NCBI GenBank assembly: GCA_964584815.1
Contig: CAZPBO010000004.1
Location: forward strand, 1 to 59,284
DNA: 59,284 nt
DNA from: CAZPBO01 sp964584815
GTDB taxonomy: Bacteria; Planctomycetota; SKW154
Reading direction: 5' to 3'
Made by a program: the position numbers and the translations under genes. Below are positions 15,213 through 23,872 of the stretch, piece by piece. Under the pieces are notes generated by a model. It was not told the DNA's origin, searched no databases, and saw nothing but the letters and a program-made list of their open reading frames with translations. Each line of letters begins with the position of its first letter. The stretch's first letter is position 1.

Positions 15213-17972
15213 ATGCGTAAAGCGTCTGCTGTGTGTCTTGGGGTTGCCCTGCTCGCCGTGGCGATGCTGCCGCTGCTCGGCTGCAAAGACAAGCACTCCC
15301 TAACCCTAATCCCAGAAAGGGTGCTGCAGATAACCACAACGAGCCTGCCAGACGCGGTGGAAGGCGCACCCTACAGTTGCACCGTTACCGCCACAGGCGG
15401 CAAACCCACCGATTACCAATGGAGCGCCAGCGGTCTCCCAAACGGTCTGGACATAGACCTCTCAACGGGTGAGATAAGCGGCACCCCGTCATCAGGCGCC
15501 TCAAACAACTCGCCCTACACCGTCACGGTGACCGTCACAGACGGCTTTCAGACTGCAACAGTCAACTTGAGCATCACGGTCCGGGCGCCGTTGCAGATAA
15601 CAGCAACGAACCTGCCGGACGCTTACGACGGGCAGACAGGGTATTCGGCGCAACTGACCGCAACAGGCGGCACAGGCACATACACTTGGAGTATAGTATC
15701 GGGTTCTCTGCCGCCGTATCTCAATTTTGACTCATCAGGCCTGATAAGCGGCGATATTGCGTCCAACGCTTCCACCAAATCACCGTACGGCTTCACGGTT
15801 CAGGTGGCAGACGGTGTTCAAACGGTGCAGGCGAATTTGAGCATCGCGGTCCATGTGCCGTTACAGATAACGACGACATCTCTGCCGAACGGTTACGAGG
15901 GGCAGACGGGCTACAGCGTGCAGCTGCAGGCGACAGGCGGAACCGGCTCATACACCTGGTCTGTAACGGGAGCACTCCCGAGCAACTTGAATCTTGTCGG
16001 CGACACAATCGGCGGTGACATAGCGAGCGGAACCGCAGGTTTTTATCAGATCACGGTTGAAGTGACGGACGGCATCCAGACCGCCGCAGTAAACCCCACC
16101 TTAACCGTCCACGCGCAGTTGCAGATAACAACAGCGGGACTGCCGGACGCATACGACGGTCAGACGGGGTATTCGGCGCAACTGACCGCAACCGGCGGCG
16201 CAGGCACATATACATGGTCCATCGTCTCCGGCGGTCCGCCGCCGAATCTGTCGCTTTCAGGCGACACGATAGGCGGAGACGTGGCGGCCACCGCTTCGCA
16301 GGGTGGCACCGGCGGCGTCTACGACATCACCGTGCAGGTGACAGACGGCGCGCAGACCGTTCAGGCGGATTTGAGCATCACAGTCTGGCCGCAGTTGCAG
16401 ATAACAACAATGAGTTTGGACGAGGGGTATGAAGGGCAGACGGGCTACAGCGTGCAGTTGCAGGCGACAGGCGGAACCGGCACATATACCTGGAGCATAA
16501 CATCGGGAACACCGCCGTCCAACTTGAATTGGAACGCCGCCACTGCGACGATAAGCGGCGATATAGCGGCAGGAACGTGGGGGGATTATCCGCTCCAATT
16601 CGAGGTGACGGACGGTATCCAGACCGCCACGGCAAACCTCACCTTGACCGTCTACGCACAGTTGCAGATAACCACAACTTCCTTGCGTGATGCAGCAGAA
16701 GGGATTGCTTACAGTTGCCAGGTGCAGGCTACAGGCGGAAATCCGAGCAACTACAACTGGAGTGTAAGCGGGCAGCCGGCGTGGCTTTCTATTGATGCGA
16801 CAACAGGGGATTTGAGCGGCACACCGCCTGCGGGTTCTGTCGGCACATACAATTTCACAGTCACGGTGGACGACGGACTCCAGTCGACGAGCAAGATGTT
16901 TGACTTAACGGTCAAGCCGTCTGTATGGTATGTGGACGCGGTCAGTGGAAGTGATTTCAACGGGGGCGCCAGTTGGGGTGACGCGTTTGCAACGATAGGG
17001 AAGGCTTTAAGCGAGGCGACGGACGGCGCCACAATATTCGTTGCTGACGCAACATACAACGAGACAAACCTGAACTTTAACGGGAAAAAGGTCCACTTGA
17101 AAGGCGTGGATTACCATTCAGGCGGTCTGACCCGTCCTGTGATAGATTGTCAGAGCAGCGGCAGGGCGTTCTACTTTGGTTCAGGCGAGACAAGCGATTC
17201 TGTTATAGACAACTTCACCATCAAAAACGGCAAAAAGGATGGTGCTTCATATCCCGATAACGCGGGAGGGGCTATTTTGTGCGAGAACTCCAGCAGGCCG
17301 AGCATAACCAACTGCACATTCAGCGGCAACTCGGCGGCTGATAGGGGCGGCGCGATTTACTGCTTCAGCACCATCAACGGTCCGAGCATCACCAACTGCA
17401 CATTCAGCGGCAACAGTGCGGATGATGGCGGCGCGATTTACTACGGAAACTCCGGCAGTCCGAGTATCACCAACTGCCTCTTCAGCGGCAACAGCGCGAA
17501 CTCCCGTGGCGGCGCGATTCTCTGCGTTTTCAGCCATCCGTACATCACCAACTGCACATTCAGCGGCAACAGCGCGGATGATGGCGGCGCGATTTACTGC
17601 TTCTCCAGCAGTCCGAGTTTGAACAATTGCATCTTATGGGGCAACTCCGCAAGCAGCAGTGGCAACGAAATTTATGTAGCCGATACAAGTTCTGACTGCA
17701 TATTGTATAATTGCTGCGTCGACAACACGGGGTACGGCGGCATAACGAGCAACATAGGGGAAAACAACTGCATACACGACGACCCTCTGTTCGTGGACCC
17801 GGGCAACGGAAATTATCGTCTGCAGGCAACATCGCCGTGTATTGAGAAGGGGAGCAACAATTTTGTGCCGGCGGGCGTGACGACGGATTTGGACGGCAAC
17901 CCACGCATAGTCGACGGTGATGGTAACTTCGTCCCAATCGTAGACATCGGCGCCTATGAATATCAACCATAA
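15213..17972 (+). CDS. Lipoprotein with six Ig-like repeats and a C-terminal beta-helix
   Basis: This 919-aa protein has a lipoprotein signal (MLPLLGC, Cys about residue 28). Six Ig-like (He_PIG-type) repeats of about 86-92 aa follow, each beginning LQITTTSLPDA or close variants and including ATGG-TYTWS and SGTPPSN elements. From about residue 570 the sequence changes to a right-handed parallel beta-helix: WYVDAVSGSDFNGGASW opens it, then repeated coils SITNCTFSGNSADDGGAIY. The end GNPRIVDGDG-VDIGAYE matches the 'choice-of-anchor Q' type. GGAG 8 bases before ATG 15213 sets the start. Likely a surface adhesin or carbohydrate-binding protein. Confidence 0.85.
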   Translation: MRKASAVCLGVALLAVAMLPLLGCKDKHSLTLIPERVLQITTTSLPDAVEGAPYSCTVTATGGKPTDYQWSASGLPNGLDIDLSTGEISGTPSSGASNNSPYTVTVTVTDGFQTATVNLSITVRAPLQITATNLPDAYDGQTGYSAQLTATGGTGTYTWSIVSGSLPPYLNFDSSGLISGDIASNASTKSPYGFTVQVADGVQTVQANLSIAVHVPLQITTTSLPNGYEGQTGYSVQLQATGGTGSYTWSVTGALPSNLNLVGDTIGGDIASGTAGFYQITVEVTDGIQTAAVNPTLTVHAQLQITTAGLPDAYDGQTGYSAQLTATGGAGTYTWSIVSGGPPPNLSLSGDTIGGDVAATASQGGTGGVYDITVQVTDGAQTVQADLSITVWPQLQITTMSLDEGYEGQTGYSVQLQATGGTGTYTWSITSGTPPSNLNWNAATATISGDIAAGTWGDYPLQFEVTDGIQTATANLTLTVYAQLQITTTSLRDAAEGIAYSCQVQATGGNPSNYNWSVSGQPAWLSIDATTGDLSGTPPAGSVGTYNFTVTVDDGLQSTSKMFDLTVKPSVWYVDAVSGSDFNGGASWGDAFATIGKALSEATDGATIFVADATYNETNLNFNGKKVHLKGVDYHSGGLTRPVIDCQSSGRAFYFGSGETSDSVIDNFTIKNGKKDGASYPDNAGGAILCENSSRPSITNCTFSGNSAADRGGAIYCFSTINGPSITNCTFSGNSADDGGAIYYGNSGSPSITNCLFSGNSANSRGGAILCVFSHPYITNCTFSGNSADDGGAIYCFSSSPSLNNCILWGNSASSSGNEIYVADTSSDCILYNCCVDNTGYGGITSNIGENNCIHDDPLFVDPGNGNYRLQATSPCIEKGSNNFVPAGVTTDLDGNPRIVDGDGNFVPIVDIGAYEYQP
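15324..16920 (+). repeat. Six tandem Ig-domain DNA repeats inside the lipoprotein gene
   Basis: Repeat units begin near 15324, 15591, 15861, 16119, 16395 and 16662, spaced 258-276 bases, each opening with a CTGCAGATAAC/TTGCAGATAAC-type sequence. Units 2 to 5 are the most alike at DNA level (shared GGGCAGAC-GG-TA segments). They could recombine and change the repeat number. Confidence 0.8.
17290..17640 (+). repeat. Beta-helix coil repeats
   Basis: Five near-identical coils encode ITNC-FSGNSA--GGAI units about 25 residues long. The DNA ACTGCACATTCAGCGGCAAC recurs near 17310, 17396 and 17552, showing recent internal duplication. Confidence 0.75.
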
Positions 17973-17976
17973 ATCC

Positions 17977-18057
17977 TTAGCCGCGTTGCCTGCAACGCGG
18001 TAAAATTTTGTTCCACGCGGAGGGAAGAGGGACCGCCTTGCGAGGCGAGGCGGCTAA
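17977..18057. repeat. 81-base inverted-repeat element between two exported-protein genes
   Basis: TTAGCCGC (17977-17984) and GCGGCTAA (18050-18057) are perfect inverted ends. Inside are two hairpins: CCGCGTTG-CCTG-CAACGCGG (17981-18000), followed by a T-rich stretch TAAAATTTTGTT, and CGCCT-TGCG-AGGCG near 18034-18047. The first hairpin could terminate transcription of the upstream gene. The overall design is like a small mobile or REP-type palindromic element. Confidence 0.6.
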
Positions 18058-18111
18058 ACGGGGAGCGCTGCGAATACACCAAAACCCGCAATTTCACATC
18101 TGTTTTGAGGG

Positions 18112-18117
18112 TATAAT
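18112..18117 (+). promoter_or_regulatory. Consensus -10 element TATAAT
   Basis: A perfect TATAAT lies 30 bases before the next ATG. A matching -35 box is not clear (CAATTT-like at the expected distance), so this may be a weak or activator-dependent promoter. Confidence 0.45.
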
Positions 18118-18147
18118 CAGCGCAGAATCGCCAAAAGGAGGTCAGCG

Positions 18148-21111
18148 ATGCGCCTTATTGCGCTCCTTGTCGCGCTGTCTGTGATGCGTGTCGTTTGCCT
18201 GCTTCTGCTTTCTGTGGGTGTTGCATCAGGCTGGCAGACAAAGCCGTTTACCGAACTGGACGCAGAAGCGGAAAATGCGAACAGACAGAAGAAGATAGAG
18301 ATGCTGAGGAAGGCGGTGCGGGGGTTCCACGCGTGGCTTCTGCCGCATGCGCTTAAATGGATGAAGAGCAGGGACAGAGTTGTGGCGGTGCTGTCAGCGG
18401 CGTTTCTTGCCCGTACCCTTCCCACAAAGCGGTTCCGCAGTCTGCTTGTTGAGACGGTGACCAAGCACGGGATACCTGAAAGTGCATTGGTGGCGGTTAG
18501 CGCGGCGGGACGGGGTGATGAGCACATAGCGCGCCGCATTGTGGAGTTGGTCGCGGGACCGCAGAGGCAGCAGGCGCTCCATGCGCTGGTGCTGCTTTAT
18601 GGATGCGGGCGCCTTAAGGCGCCGGGTTTTGTGCAAGAGGCGGTGCGTCAGGCATGGCGCAGGCAGCAGGGTGTCGGGTCTGCCGTTGCTCTGGCGCTGC
18701 TCGCCGACAAACTCGCCCCCGACACCGCCGACCGCATCGCAAAAATCCTGCTGCCTGTGGTGCTTAAGGAATCCTGCAGCGGGGTTCAGAGAAGAGCCTT
18801 CCTGCGGGCGCTCAATTTCTGCCCCGAAAAGAGCATAACAGAACTGCTGCCGCACCTGCCCAAAGACGCAGACAGTCCTCTGGCAGGCTCTGTCAACAGC
18901 ATCATAGAGAAACGGCAGATAGCCGACCCTGAAGCGTTTGCCTACGCGGCGGGTATCTGGGGGGTTGATTTTGACTATTATCTGAAGGTCAGGGAGATAC
19001 TGCCGGCGGATGTGCGTGATAAGGCGCTGCGGCGGATTGCCCGTGATGCGGTCTCTGAGTTGGACTTTGACTGGGCGAGGGGGCTCGCTATGGTGAGGGC
19101 GGCAGTGAAAGGGCGGCTGGGGAAGAAGGCGGTTGAGTATCTTGCCAGCGCGGCGGACACGCGGCACAAAAAGGCGCTCCTTGCCATGGCGCTTGTTGCC
19201 ACAGGCAACGCCGAAAAACAGAAAAACCTCATCAACCGCCTGCTTGATGAGGCAGAAAAGATGGCACCGCCGCAGGAGGACACCCTTGAAGGTTTCCCGC
19301 CTCTTTCATATCCCGCCGCAACTGTAGAGCAGGTCCGCAAACTGCTTGCATTCCTGAAGAACCTTAAGGAGGCGCCGGAGGGATGCGGCGACCTGCGCGG
19401 TTATCTGATGCGCGTTGTGCGGTCTGGCGTGGATGAGGGTGTGGTGGCGGAGTTGGCGGTTGAGTTTGCGCGTCTTGCGGCGACGGGACGGAAGCGTCCT
19501 GCGGTGTGGTATGATGATTTTTCGGTGCTGGGGCGGCGTCTTGGGTGGGAGTCGCTTAAGCGTGTGGCGGAGGTGGATTTAGGTGCGGCGGTGGCGCTGG
19601 CGCTTGAGCATGACAGGGTGCATCCGGAAGCGCCGCTTGCGGTGCGGGTGCTGCGGTTGATTAGGGGTAAACAGCCCGCGCGTCTTTTATGGGCGCTTGA
19701 GTCTGCGGCGTTCCATGAGCGCTGCCGCGCCGAGGTGGCACGCATTGTTGCCACATATCCGCCATCAGCCAACCCCCGACGACTCGCCTGGATTCTTGAG
19801 CGTCTGGGCGAACACGCACCGCAGGATGCGGTGCTGCGGCTGCTGCGCCACTTCGTGCGCCTGCGGCAGTCGGTCAAGAACGAACGCTCCGACGAATATC
19901 TTGACGAGATGGAGCGCCTTCTATGGGTGCTGAAAAGGCTGCCAGCAGAAGACGCAGCGGCTCTTGCAGAGTTCGTCTGTGTAAAGGGAGGATGGCATCC
20001 GGTCTGGTGGCTGCGATATGCGCTGCTGTGCCGCGACGAGTTGCCCGAGCATGTGCGCAAAAAACTGATGCGCTGGCTCACGCCAAGCGATTTCAACCCT
20101 TACCTGCGGCGTGTTGGAAAGCGGCTCTTCGCTGACGCGGATGATGCCGACCTGCTGCGGTATTTGTCGTATCTTGCCAACGGGCGTTACATGATAATCT
20201 GCCAGTTAATACCGCCGCCAAACAGGGGGTTGACAAACGCAGTGGTAAGCGCTTTGAGGGGGCGAGTGGACTGGGTTGTGGAGGCGGCACTCAACATACT
20301 GGTGACCACGCCGTGGTTTGCGCCGCGCTGGGAGCAGTTGCTCTCCCTGCTTAAGGGAAGACCAAAGCCCGTGCAGGAAGCCATAATTGAGGCGCTTCTG
20401 CGGATGGCAAAGACAGAGCATCGCGGCGGCGACGCGCTGCAGGAAGTGAAGGTCAACCTGAAGGAGTGGGAAGCCTACAAGGAGGCGACACATCTTTACC
20501 GGTGGGGGCAAACGGCGGAATGTGAACAACTGCTGGGGGCGGTGTGCCGGCTGGTGGCGCTGTTTAGGGAAAACCCGCAGGTTATGGTGCTGGACAACAA
20601 GCGGCGTCCGCACTGGTTCAGGCGCTGGATATATCTTGACAGGGCGGTGCTGCAGTTGGCGGCGCGTCTGCCGCGGAACCTAAAGGAGAAAGTCGTGCGC
20701 CTGCTGTTTGACGCCATGATGGAAAAATATGCCGAACTGGGTGAAGAAGCGCTTCTACGGCTGCTTGTGCTTGCGGGGTTTCTGGACGCACAGCGGCGCT
20801 GGCGGTGCTGTCAGCGGCTTGTTGAGGACGCGGCAAACCTCAGGCGGAACAGGTGGCGCAGTTACTGGCCAATGGATGTGCTGCGTGCCATTTATGCGGA
20901 GGCAGGGGTGAAAATGCCGCCCGACCCGCTGGATGTCTCAGTTCCGGCGCTGCTTGAGGGACTGACACAGAAGCAGCGCAACTGGCTGCTGCGCAACATT
21001 CTGCGTCTTCCGCCTGTTGTGGCGGCAGAAATCATAAAGCGCCTTGGCACAGAGCGCCTTAACCCTGCGCTTGCGCGTGCGTTCAGGGTTCTCTCGCCCA
21101 AGATCAAATGA
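18148..21111 (+). CDS. Large exported HEAT-like helical protein
   Basis: A 987-aa protein with a signal peptide (about residues 1-30, ending VGVASG-WQTK) followed by an almost wholly alpha-helical sequence rich in Ala, Leu and Arg. Irregular HEAT-like pairs are visible (VVAVLSAAFLARTLPTKRF, VSALRGRVDWVVEAALNIL), weaker than in the protein at 12588. AAGGAGG precedes ATG 18148 closely, which favours it over ATG 18184. No catalytic motif seen. It ends 5 bases from the convergent etfA gene. Probably a periplasmic scaffold; function unknown. Confidence 0.7.
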   Translation: MRLIALLVALSVMRVVCLLLLSVGVASGWQTKPFTELDAEAENANRQKKIEMLRKAVRGFHAWLLPHALKWMKSRDRVVAVLSAAFLARTLPTKRFRSLLVETVTKHGIPESALVAVSAAGRGDEHIARRIVELVAGPQRQQALHALVLLYGCGRLKAPGFVQEAVRQAWRRQQGVGSAVALALLADKLAPDTADRIAKILLPVVLKESCSGVQRRAFLRALNFCPEKSITELLPHLPKDADSPLAGSVNSIIEKRQIADPEAFAYAAGIWGVDFDYYLKVREILPADVRDKALRRIARDAVSELDFDWARGLAMVRAAVKGRLGKKAVEYLASAADTRHKKALLAMALVATGNAEKQKNLINRLLDEAEKMAPPQEDTLEGFPPLSYPAATVEQVRKLLAFLKNLKEAPEGCGDLRGYLMRVVRSGVDEGVVAELAVEFARLAATGRKRPAVWYDDFSVLGRRLGWESLKRVAEVDLGAAVALALEHDRVHPEAPLAVRVLRLIRGKQPARLLWALESAAFHERCRAEVARIVATYPPSANPRRLAWILERLGEHAPQDAVLRLLRHFVRLRQSVKNERSDEYLDEMERLLWVLKRLPAEDAAALAEFVCVKGGWHPVWWLRYALLCRDELPEHVRKKLMRWLTPSDFNPYLRRVGKRLFADADDADLLRYLSYLANGRYMIICQLIPPPNRGLTNAVVSALRGRVDWVVEAALNILVTTPWFAPRWEQLLSLLKGRPKPVQEAIIEALLRMAKTEHRGGDALQEVKVNLKEWEAYKEATHLYRWGQTAECEQLLGAVCRLVALFRENPQVMVLDNKRRPHWFRRWIYLDRAVLQLAARLPRNLKEKVVRLLFDAMMEKYAELGEEALLRLLVLAGFLDAQRRWRCCQRLVEDAANLRRNRWRSYWPMDVLRAIYAEAGVKMPPDPLDVSVPALLEGLTQKQRNWLLRNILRLPPVVAAEIIKRLGTERLNPALARAFRVLSPKIK

Positions 21112-21116
21112 CGGCG

Positions 21117-22094
21117 CTATTTGCCGAGTTCTTTGCGCAGCGCTTCCGTCAGTGCCGGCACCACCTCAAACAAATCACCCACTATGCCGTAGTTTGCCAC
21201 CTGGAATATCGGCGCTTCGGGGTCCTTGTTTATCGCCACGATATATTTGCTGCTTGACATACCTGCAAGATGCTGAATAGCGCCAGAGATTCCGCAGGCG
21301 ATATATAGTGTGGGCGAGACGGTTTTGCCGGTTTGTCCGACTTGGTCGGAGTGTGGTCGCCAGCCGGCGTCAACCACCGCGCGGCTTGCACCTACCACTC
21401 CGCCCAGCAACTCCGCCAACTCCTCAAGTATCTTGAAGTTTTCGGGTCCTTTCATTCCGCGACCGCCCGAGACTATGATGTCAGCCTCGGTGAGGTCCAT
21501 TTTGCCTGCGGCGGTCTTCTTCAGTTCCTTCACCTTGTAGAGCACCTTGTCAAAGTCAATTTCGGCTTTGAGGTCTTCCACATTTCCTGCGCCGCTTAAT
21601 GTGTTGTCCGCCTCAAACATCTTGGGGCGCAGCGTAACAACGGCGGGTTCTTTGCCGATGGCGACGGTGACGCGGACTTTGCCCGCATACACCGGGCGCA
21701 GCACCTCCAAATGGTCGCTCTGCCAGTTCATAGATATGATGTCGGAGACATCGGGAGCGGAGAGGCGTGCGGCAAGACGCGGTGCGAGGTCGCGCCCCAG
21801 AGTGGTGTGGGCAAGCAGCACAAACCGCGCGCCTGTCTGCTGCACCGCCTGCTCAAGCAGACGCGCATACACATCCGGCACAAAATGCTCAAACTGCTCC
21901 GAATCGGCAACAAGAACACGGTCTGCACCATAAGCGGCAAAGTCGGCGGCTTTTTCGCGAACACCCTTACCTATCAGCACCGCCACCGCATCGGTTCCCA
22001 ACTCCTTTGCCAACCGCTTCGCCTGACTCACCACCTCGTATGCGCTTTTCCTGAACTCACCACCACGCCACTCAACATATCCTATAACCGCCAT
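21117..22094 (-). CDS. etfA: Electron transfer flavoprotein, alpha subunit
   Basis: This 325-aa EtfA has the N-terminal alpha/beta domain and the C-terminal FAD domain with the family signature ADIIVSGGRGMKGPENF and the downstream GASRAVVDAGW, SDQVGQTGKTVSPTLY and GISGAIQHLAGM segments. With EtfB it carries electrons from acyl-CoA and other dehydrogenases to a membrane oxidoreductase or, in bifurcating forms, to ferredoxin. It follows etfB by 11 bases with an AGGAGG site between them. No acyl-CoA dehydrogenase or ETF:quinone oxidoreductase is adjacent. Confidence 0.96.
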   Translation of the reverse strand: MAVIGYVEWRGGEFRKSAYEVVSQAKRLAKELGTDAVAVLIGKGVREKAADFAAYGADRVLVADSEQFEHFVPDVYARLLEQAVQQTGARFVLLAHTTLGRDLAPRLAARLSAPDVSDIISMNWQSDHLEVLRPVYAGKVRVTVAIGKEPAVVTLRPKMFEADNTLSGAGNVEDLKAEIDFDKVLYKVKELKKTAAGKMDLTEADIIVSGGRGMKGPENFKILEELAELLGGVVGASRAVVDAGWRPHSDQVGQTGKTVSPTLYIACGISGAIQHLAGMSSSKYIVAINKDPEAPIFQVANYGIVGDLFEVVPALTEALRKELGK

Positions 22095-22105
22095 CTTATG
22101 CCTCC

Positions 22106-22864
22106 TTAAAGAATCTTCGCCTCTTCTTTGAGCAGACGAACAAGTTCGCCAACGGCGTCGGTTCCTTCACCGATGATGCGTCCGGGTGGACGCTTGGGTG
22201 GGTATTCCATCTTCACAACCTTCGCGAGCACTTCAGGTTCCTCTGCGGGCTGGGTCTCTTTCAGCGGTTTGCGTTTCGCCATCATAATGCCCTTAAGGGA
22301 AGGCAGACGCGGCTCGGCTAATCCTTTCTGGCAGGTGATAATAGCAGGGATAGGCACCTCAACGGTCTCCTCGCCGCCTTCTATCTCTTTGTGGACGACC
22401 GCTTTCTTGGCGGCTGGGTCAACCTCAAGTTTTGACGCATCCGTCACGCAGGGCAGTTCAAGCAGTTCAGAAAGCATAGGACCGACTTGGGCGGAGTCGT
22501 CGTCAATCGCCTGCCGTCCCGCAAGAATCAGGTCAAAGTTCTCCTCTTTGAGGACGGAAGAAAGCACTTTTGCGGTTTGTGCGGGTTCGTGCTCTTTTGT
22601 GGATTCTGTGATGAGGACGGCGCGGTCGGCACCCATAGCCAGCGCCTTACGCACAACCGTTGCGGCTTCTTTTGGTCCGTAGCAGACGACCACGACCTCG
22701 CCGCCGTGCTTCTCTTTCAACTGCAGCGCCACCTCAACCGCTATCTCATCATACGGACTGATGATGAACTCAATACCTGATTCGTCAATGGTCTTGCCGT
22801 CAGCGCCGATGCTTATACGCGCTTCCGTATCAGGCACCCGTTTTGCCAGAACACCTATCTTCAT
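22106..22864 (-). CDS. etfB: Electron transfer flavoprotein, beta subunit
   Basis: A 252-aa EtfB starting MKIGVLAKRVPDTEARI, as in the family. The AMP/FAD-binding region shows VVCYGPKEAATVVRKALAMGADRA, and LAGRQAIDDDSAQVGPMLSE is the typical ETF-beta signature. The open frame extends 33 codons further upstream, but GGAGGGG just before ATG 22864 and the family start fix this position. A good minus-strand promoter lies at 22899-22926. It forms a two-gene operon with etfA. The VCYGP/GADRA nucleotide loop is intact. Confidence 0.96.
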   Translation of the reverse strand: MKIGVLAKRVPDTEARISIGADGKTIDESGIEFIISPYDEIAVEVALQLKEKHGGEVVVVCYGPKEAATVVRKALAMGADRAVLITESTKEHEPAQTAKVLSSVLKEENFDLILAGRQAIDDDSAQVGPMLSELLELPCVTDASKLEVDPAAKKAVVHKEIEGGEETVEVPIPAIITCQKGLAEPRLPSLKGIMMAKRKPLKETQPAEEPEVLAKVVKMEYPPKRPPGRIIGEGTDAVGELVRLLKEEAKIL

Positions 22865-22898
22865 AACACCCCTCCTAACGCGTTCGCATTGGCGTCTT

Positions 22899-22926
22899 AT
22901 GATACAGAAGCACCGCCATATCCCAA
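22899..22926 (-). promoter_or_regulatory. Promoter of etfBA
   Basis: On the minus strand TTGGGA (22926-22921) and TATCAT (22904-22899) are separated by 16 bases, about 35 bases upstream of the etfB start. Confidence 0.6.
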
Positions 22927-23020
22927 ACCCAAAACCGTTTTGTCCATTATCCAGAGAATACAATATCGTTGCAGGACGCGAGCGTTACTATACAATTAAT
23001 GGCGGAATTGGAGGCGTGGT

Positions 23021-23872
23021 TTGATAGAGATATACCTTGACAACTTCAAGACATTCCGCGACTTCAGAATCAAACTATCAGGATTGCAGGTGATAGCGGG
23101 ACCCAACGGTTCTGGTAAGAGCAACTTTGTGCANNNNNNNNNNNNNNNNNNNNNNNNNNNNNNNNNNNNNNNNNNNNNNNNNNNNNNNNNNNNNNNNNNN
23201 NNNNNNNNNNNNNNNNNNNNNNNNNNNNNNNNNTGGACATTTATTGACCCTGCACCTTCTGAGGCAAGGCATCCGGCGCGAGCGAACGAACAACTATCAG
23301 AAAGCGGCTATGGACTTCCCCTCCTTTTGCAGGAAATAGAGAAGGGCACTAGGCAGGATGTCAGGGAGAGGTTGAAATCGTTGATGAAGGAGTTTGTTCC
23401 CGGCTTTGAGGACTGGAGCGTTGAGAGGCAGAAGGACGGAACATATATTTTCACGATAAAGGAGAAGGGAGTGAAAGCGCGTTTTGTTCCGGAACAGGTG
23501 TCCGATGGAACGGTAAGGTTGTTGTGCATACTGGGGGTGCTTCTCCATCCGCGTCGCTCGGGACTTGTTGTCATAGAAGAGCCGGAAAAGGCGCTACACC
23601 CCAAAGTCCTGGAGCGTGTGGTGGACTTTTTCCGTCAAGCGGCTCGCAACAGGGTCGTGCTTGTCACAACACACAGCCCCATCGTGGTTAAAGCCTGCAA
23701 ACCCGAAGAACTTATCCTCTTTGAAAAGGTGAGGGGACTTACACAAACCTTCTACCCAAAAGATGTTGAGCACATAGACAAGTTTCTGGAAGAGTTCTCG
23801 CTGGACGAACTCTGGCTGCGTGATATGCTCCAGAGGCAGAAGGAGTTGCCTTTTGGTGGGTCTGGTAGTTGA
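23021..23872 (+). CDS. AAA/ABC-type ATPase (AAA15/OLD-like), interrupted by an assembly gap
   Basis: An SMC/OLD-like ATPase. The N-terminus IEIYLDNFKTFRDFRIKLSG leads to the Walker A GPNGSGKSN. After the gap come the signature-like VSDGTVRLL, the Walker B VVIEEPEKALHP and the His-switch TTHSP. GGAGG 6 bases upstream supports the TTG start. The 100-N gap falls just after Walker A; as related ATPases are usually 350-420 aa, roughly 100 residues are probably missing and the reading frame across the Ns is accidental. The 3' end overlaps the DUF4276-like gene. The pair resembles two-gene phage-defence modules. Confidence 0.8.
   Translation: MIEIYLDNFKTFRDFRIKLSGLQVIAGPNGSGKSNFVXXXXXXXXXXXXXXXXXXXXXXXXXXXXXXXXXXWTFIDPAPSEARHPARANEQLSESGYGLPLLLQEIEKGTRQDVRERLKSLMKEFVPGFEDWSVERQKDGTYIFTIKEKGVKARFVPEQVSDGTVRLLCILGVLLHPRRSGLVVIEEPEKALHPKVLERVVDFFRQAARNRVVLVTTHSPIVVKACKPEELILFEKVRGLTQTFYPKDVEHIDKFLEEFSLDELWLRDMLQRQKELPFGGSGS
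23134..23233. other. Assembly gap (100 Ns) inside the ATPase gene
   Basis: Exactly 100 Ns, so a placeholder of unknown true length. Unlike the gap at 11106-11205, the flanks share no sequence, so real sequence is missing here. Confidence 0.95.

Noticed and set aside
15213..17972. CRISPR-like or other regular array
   Set aside because: The regular repeats here are coding Ig and beta-helix units; no spacer-repeat pattern of CRISPR type was found anywhere in the window.
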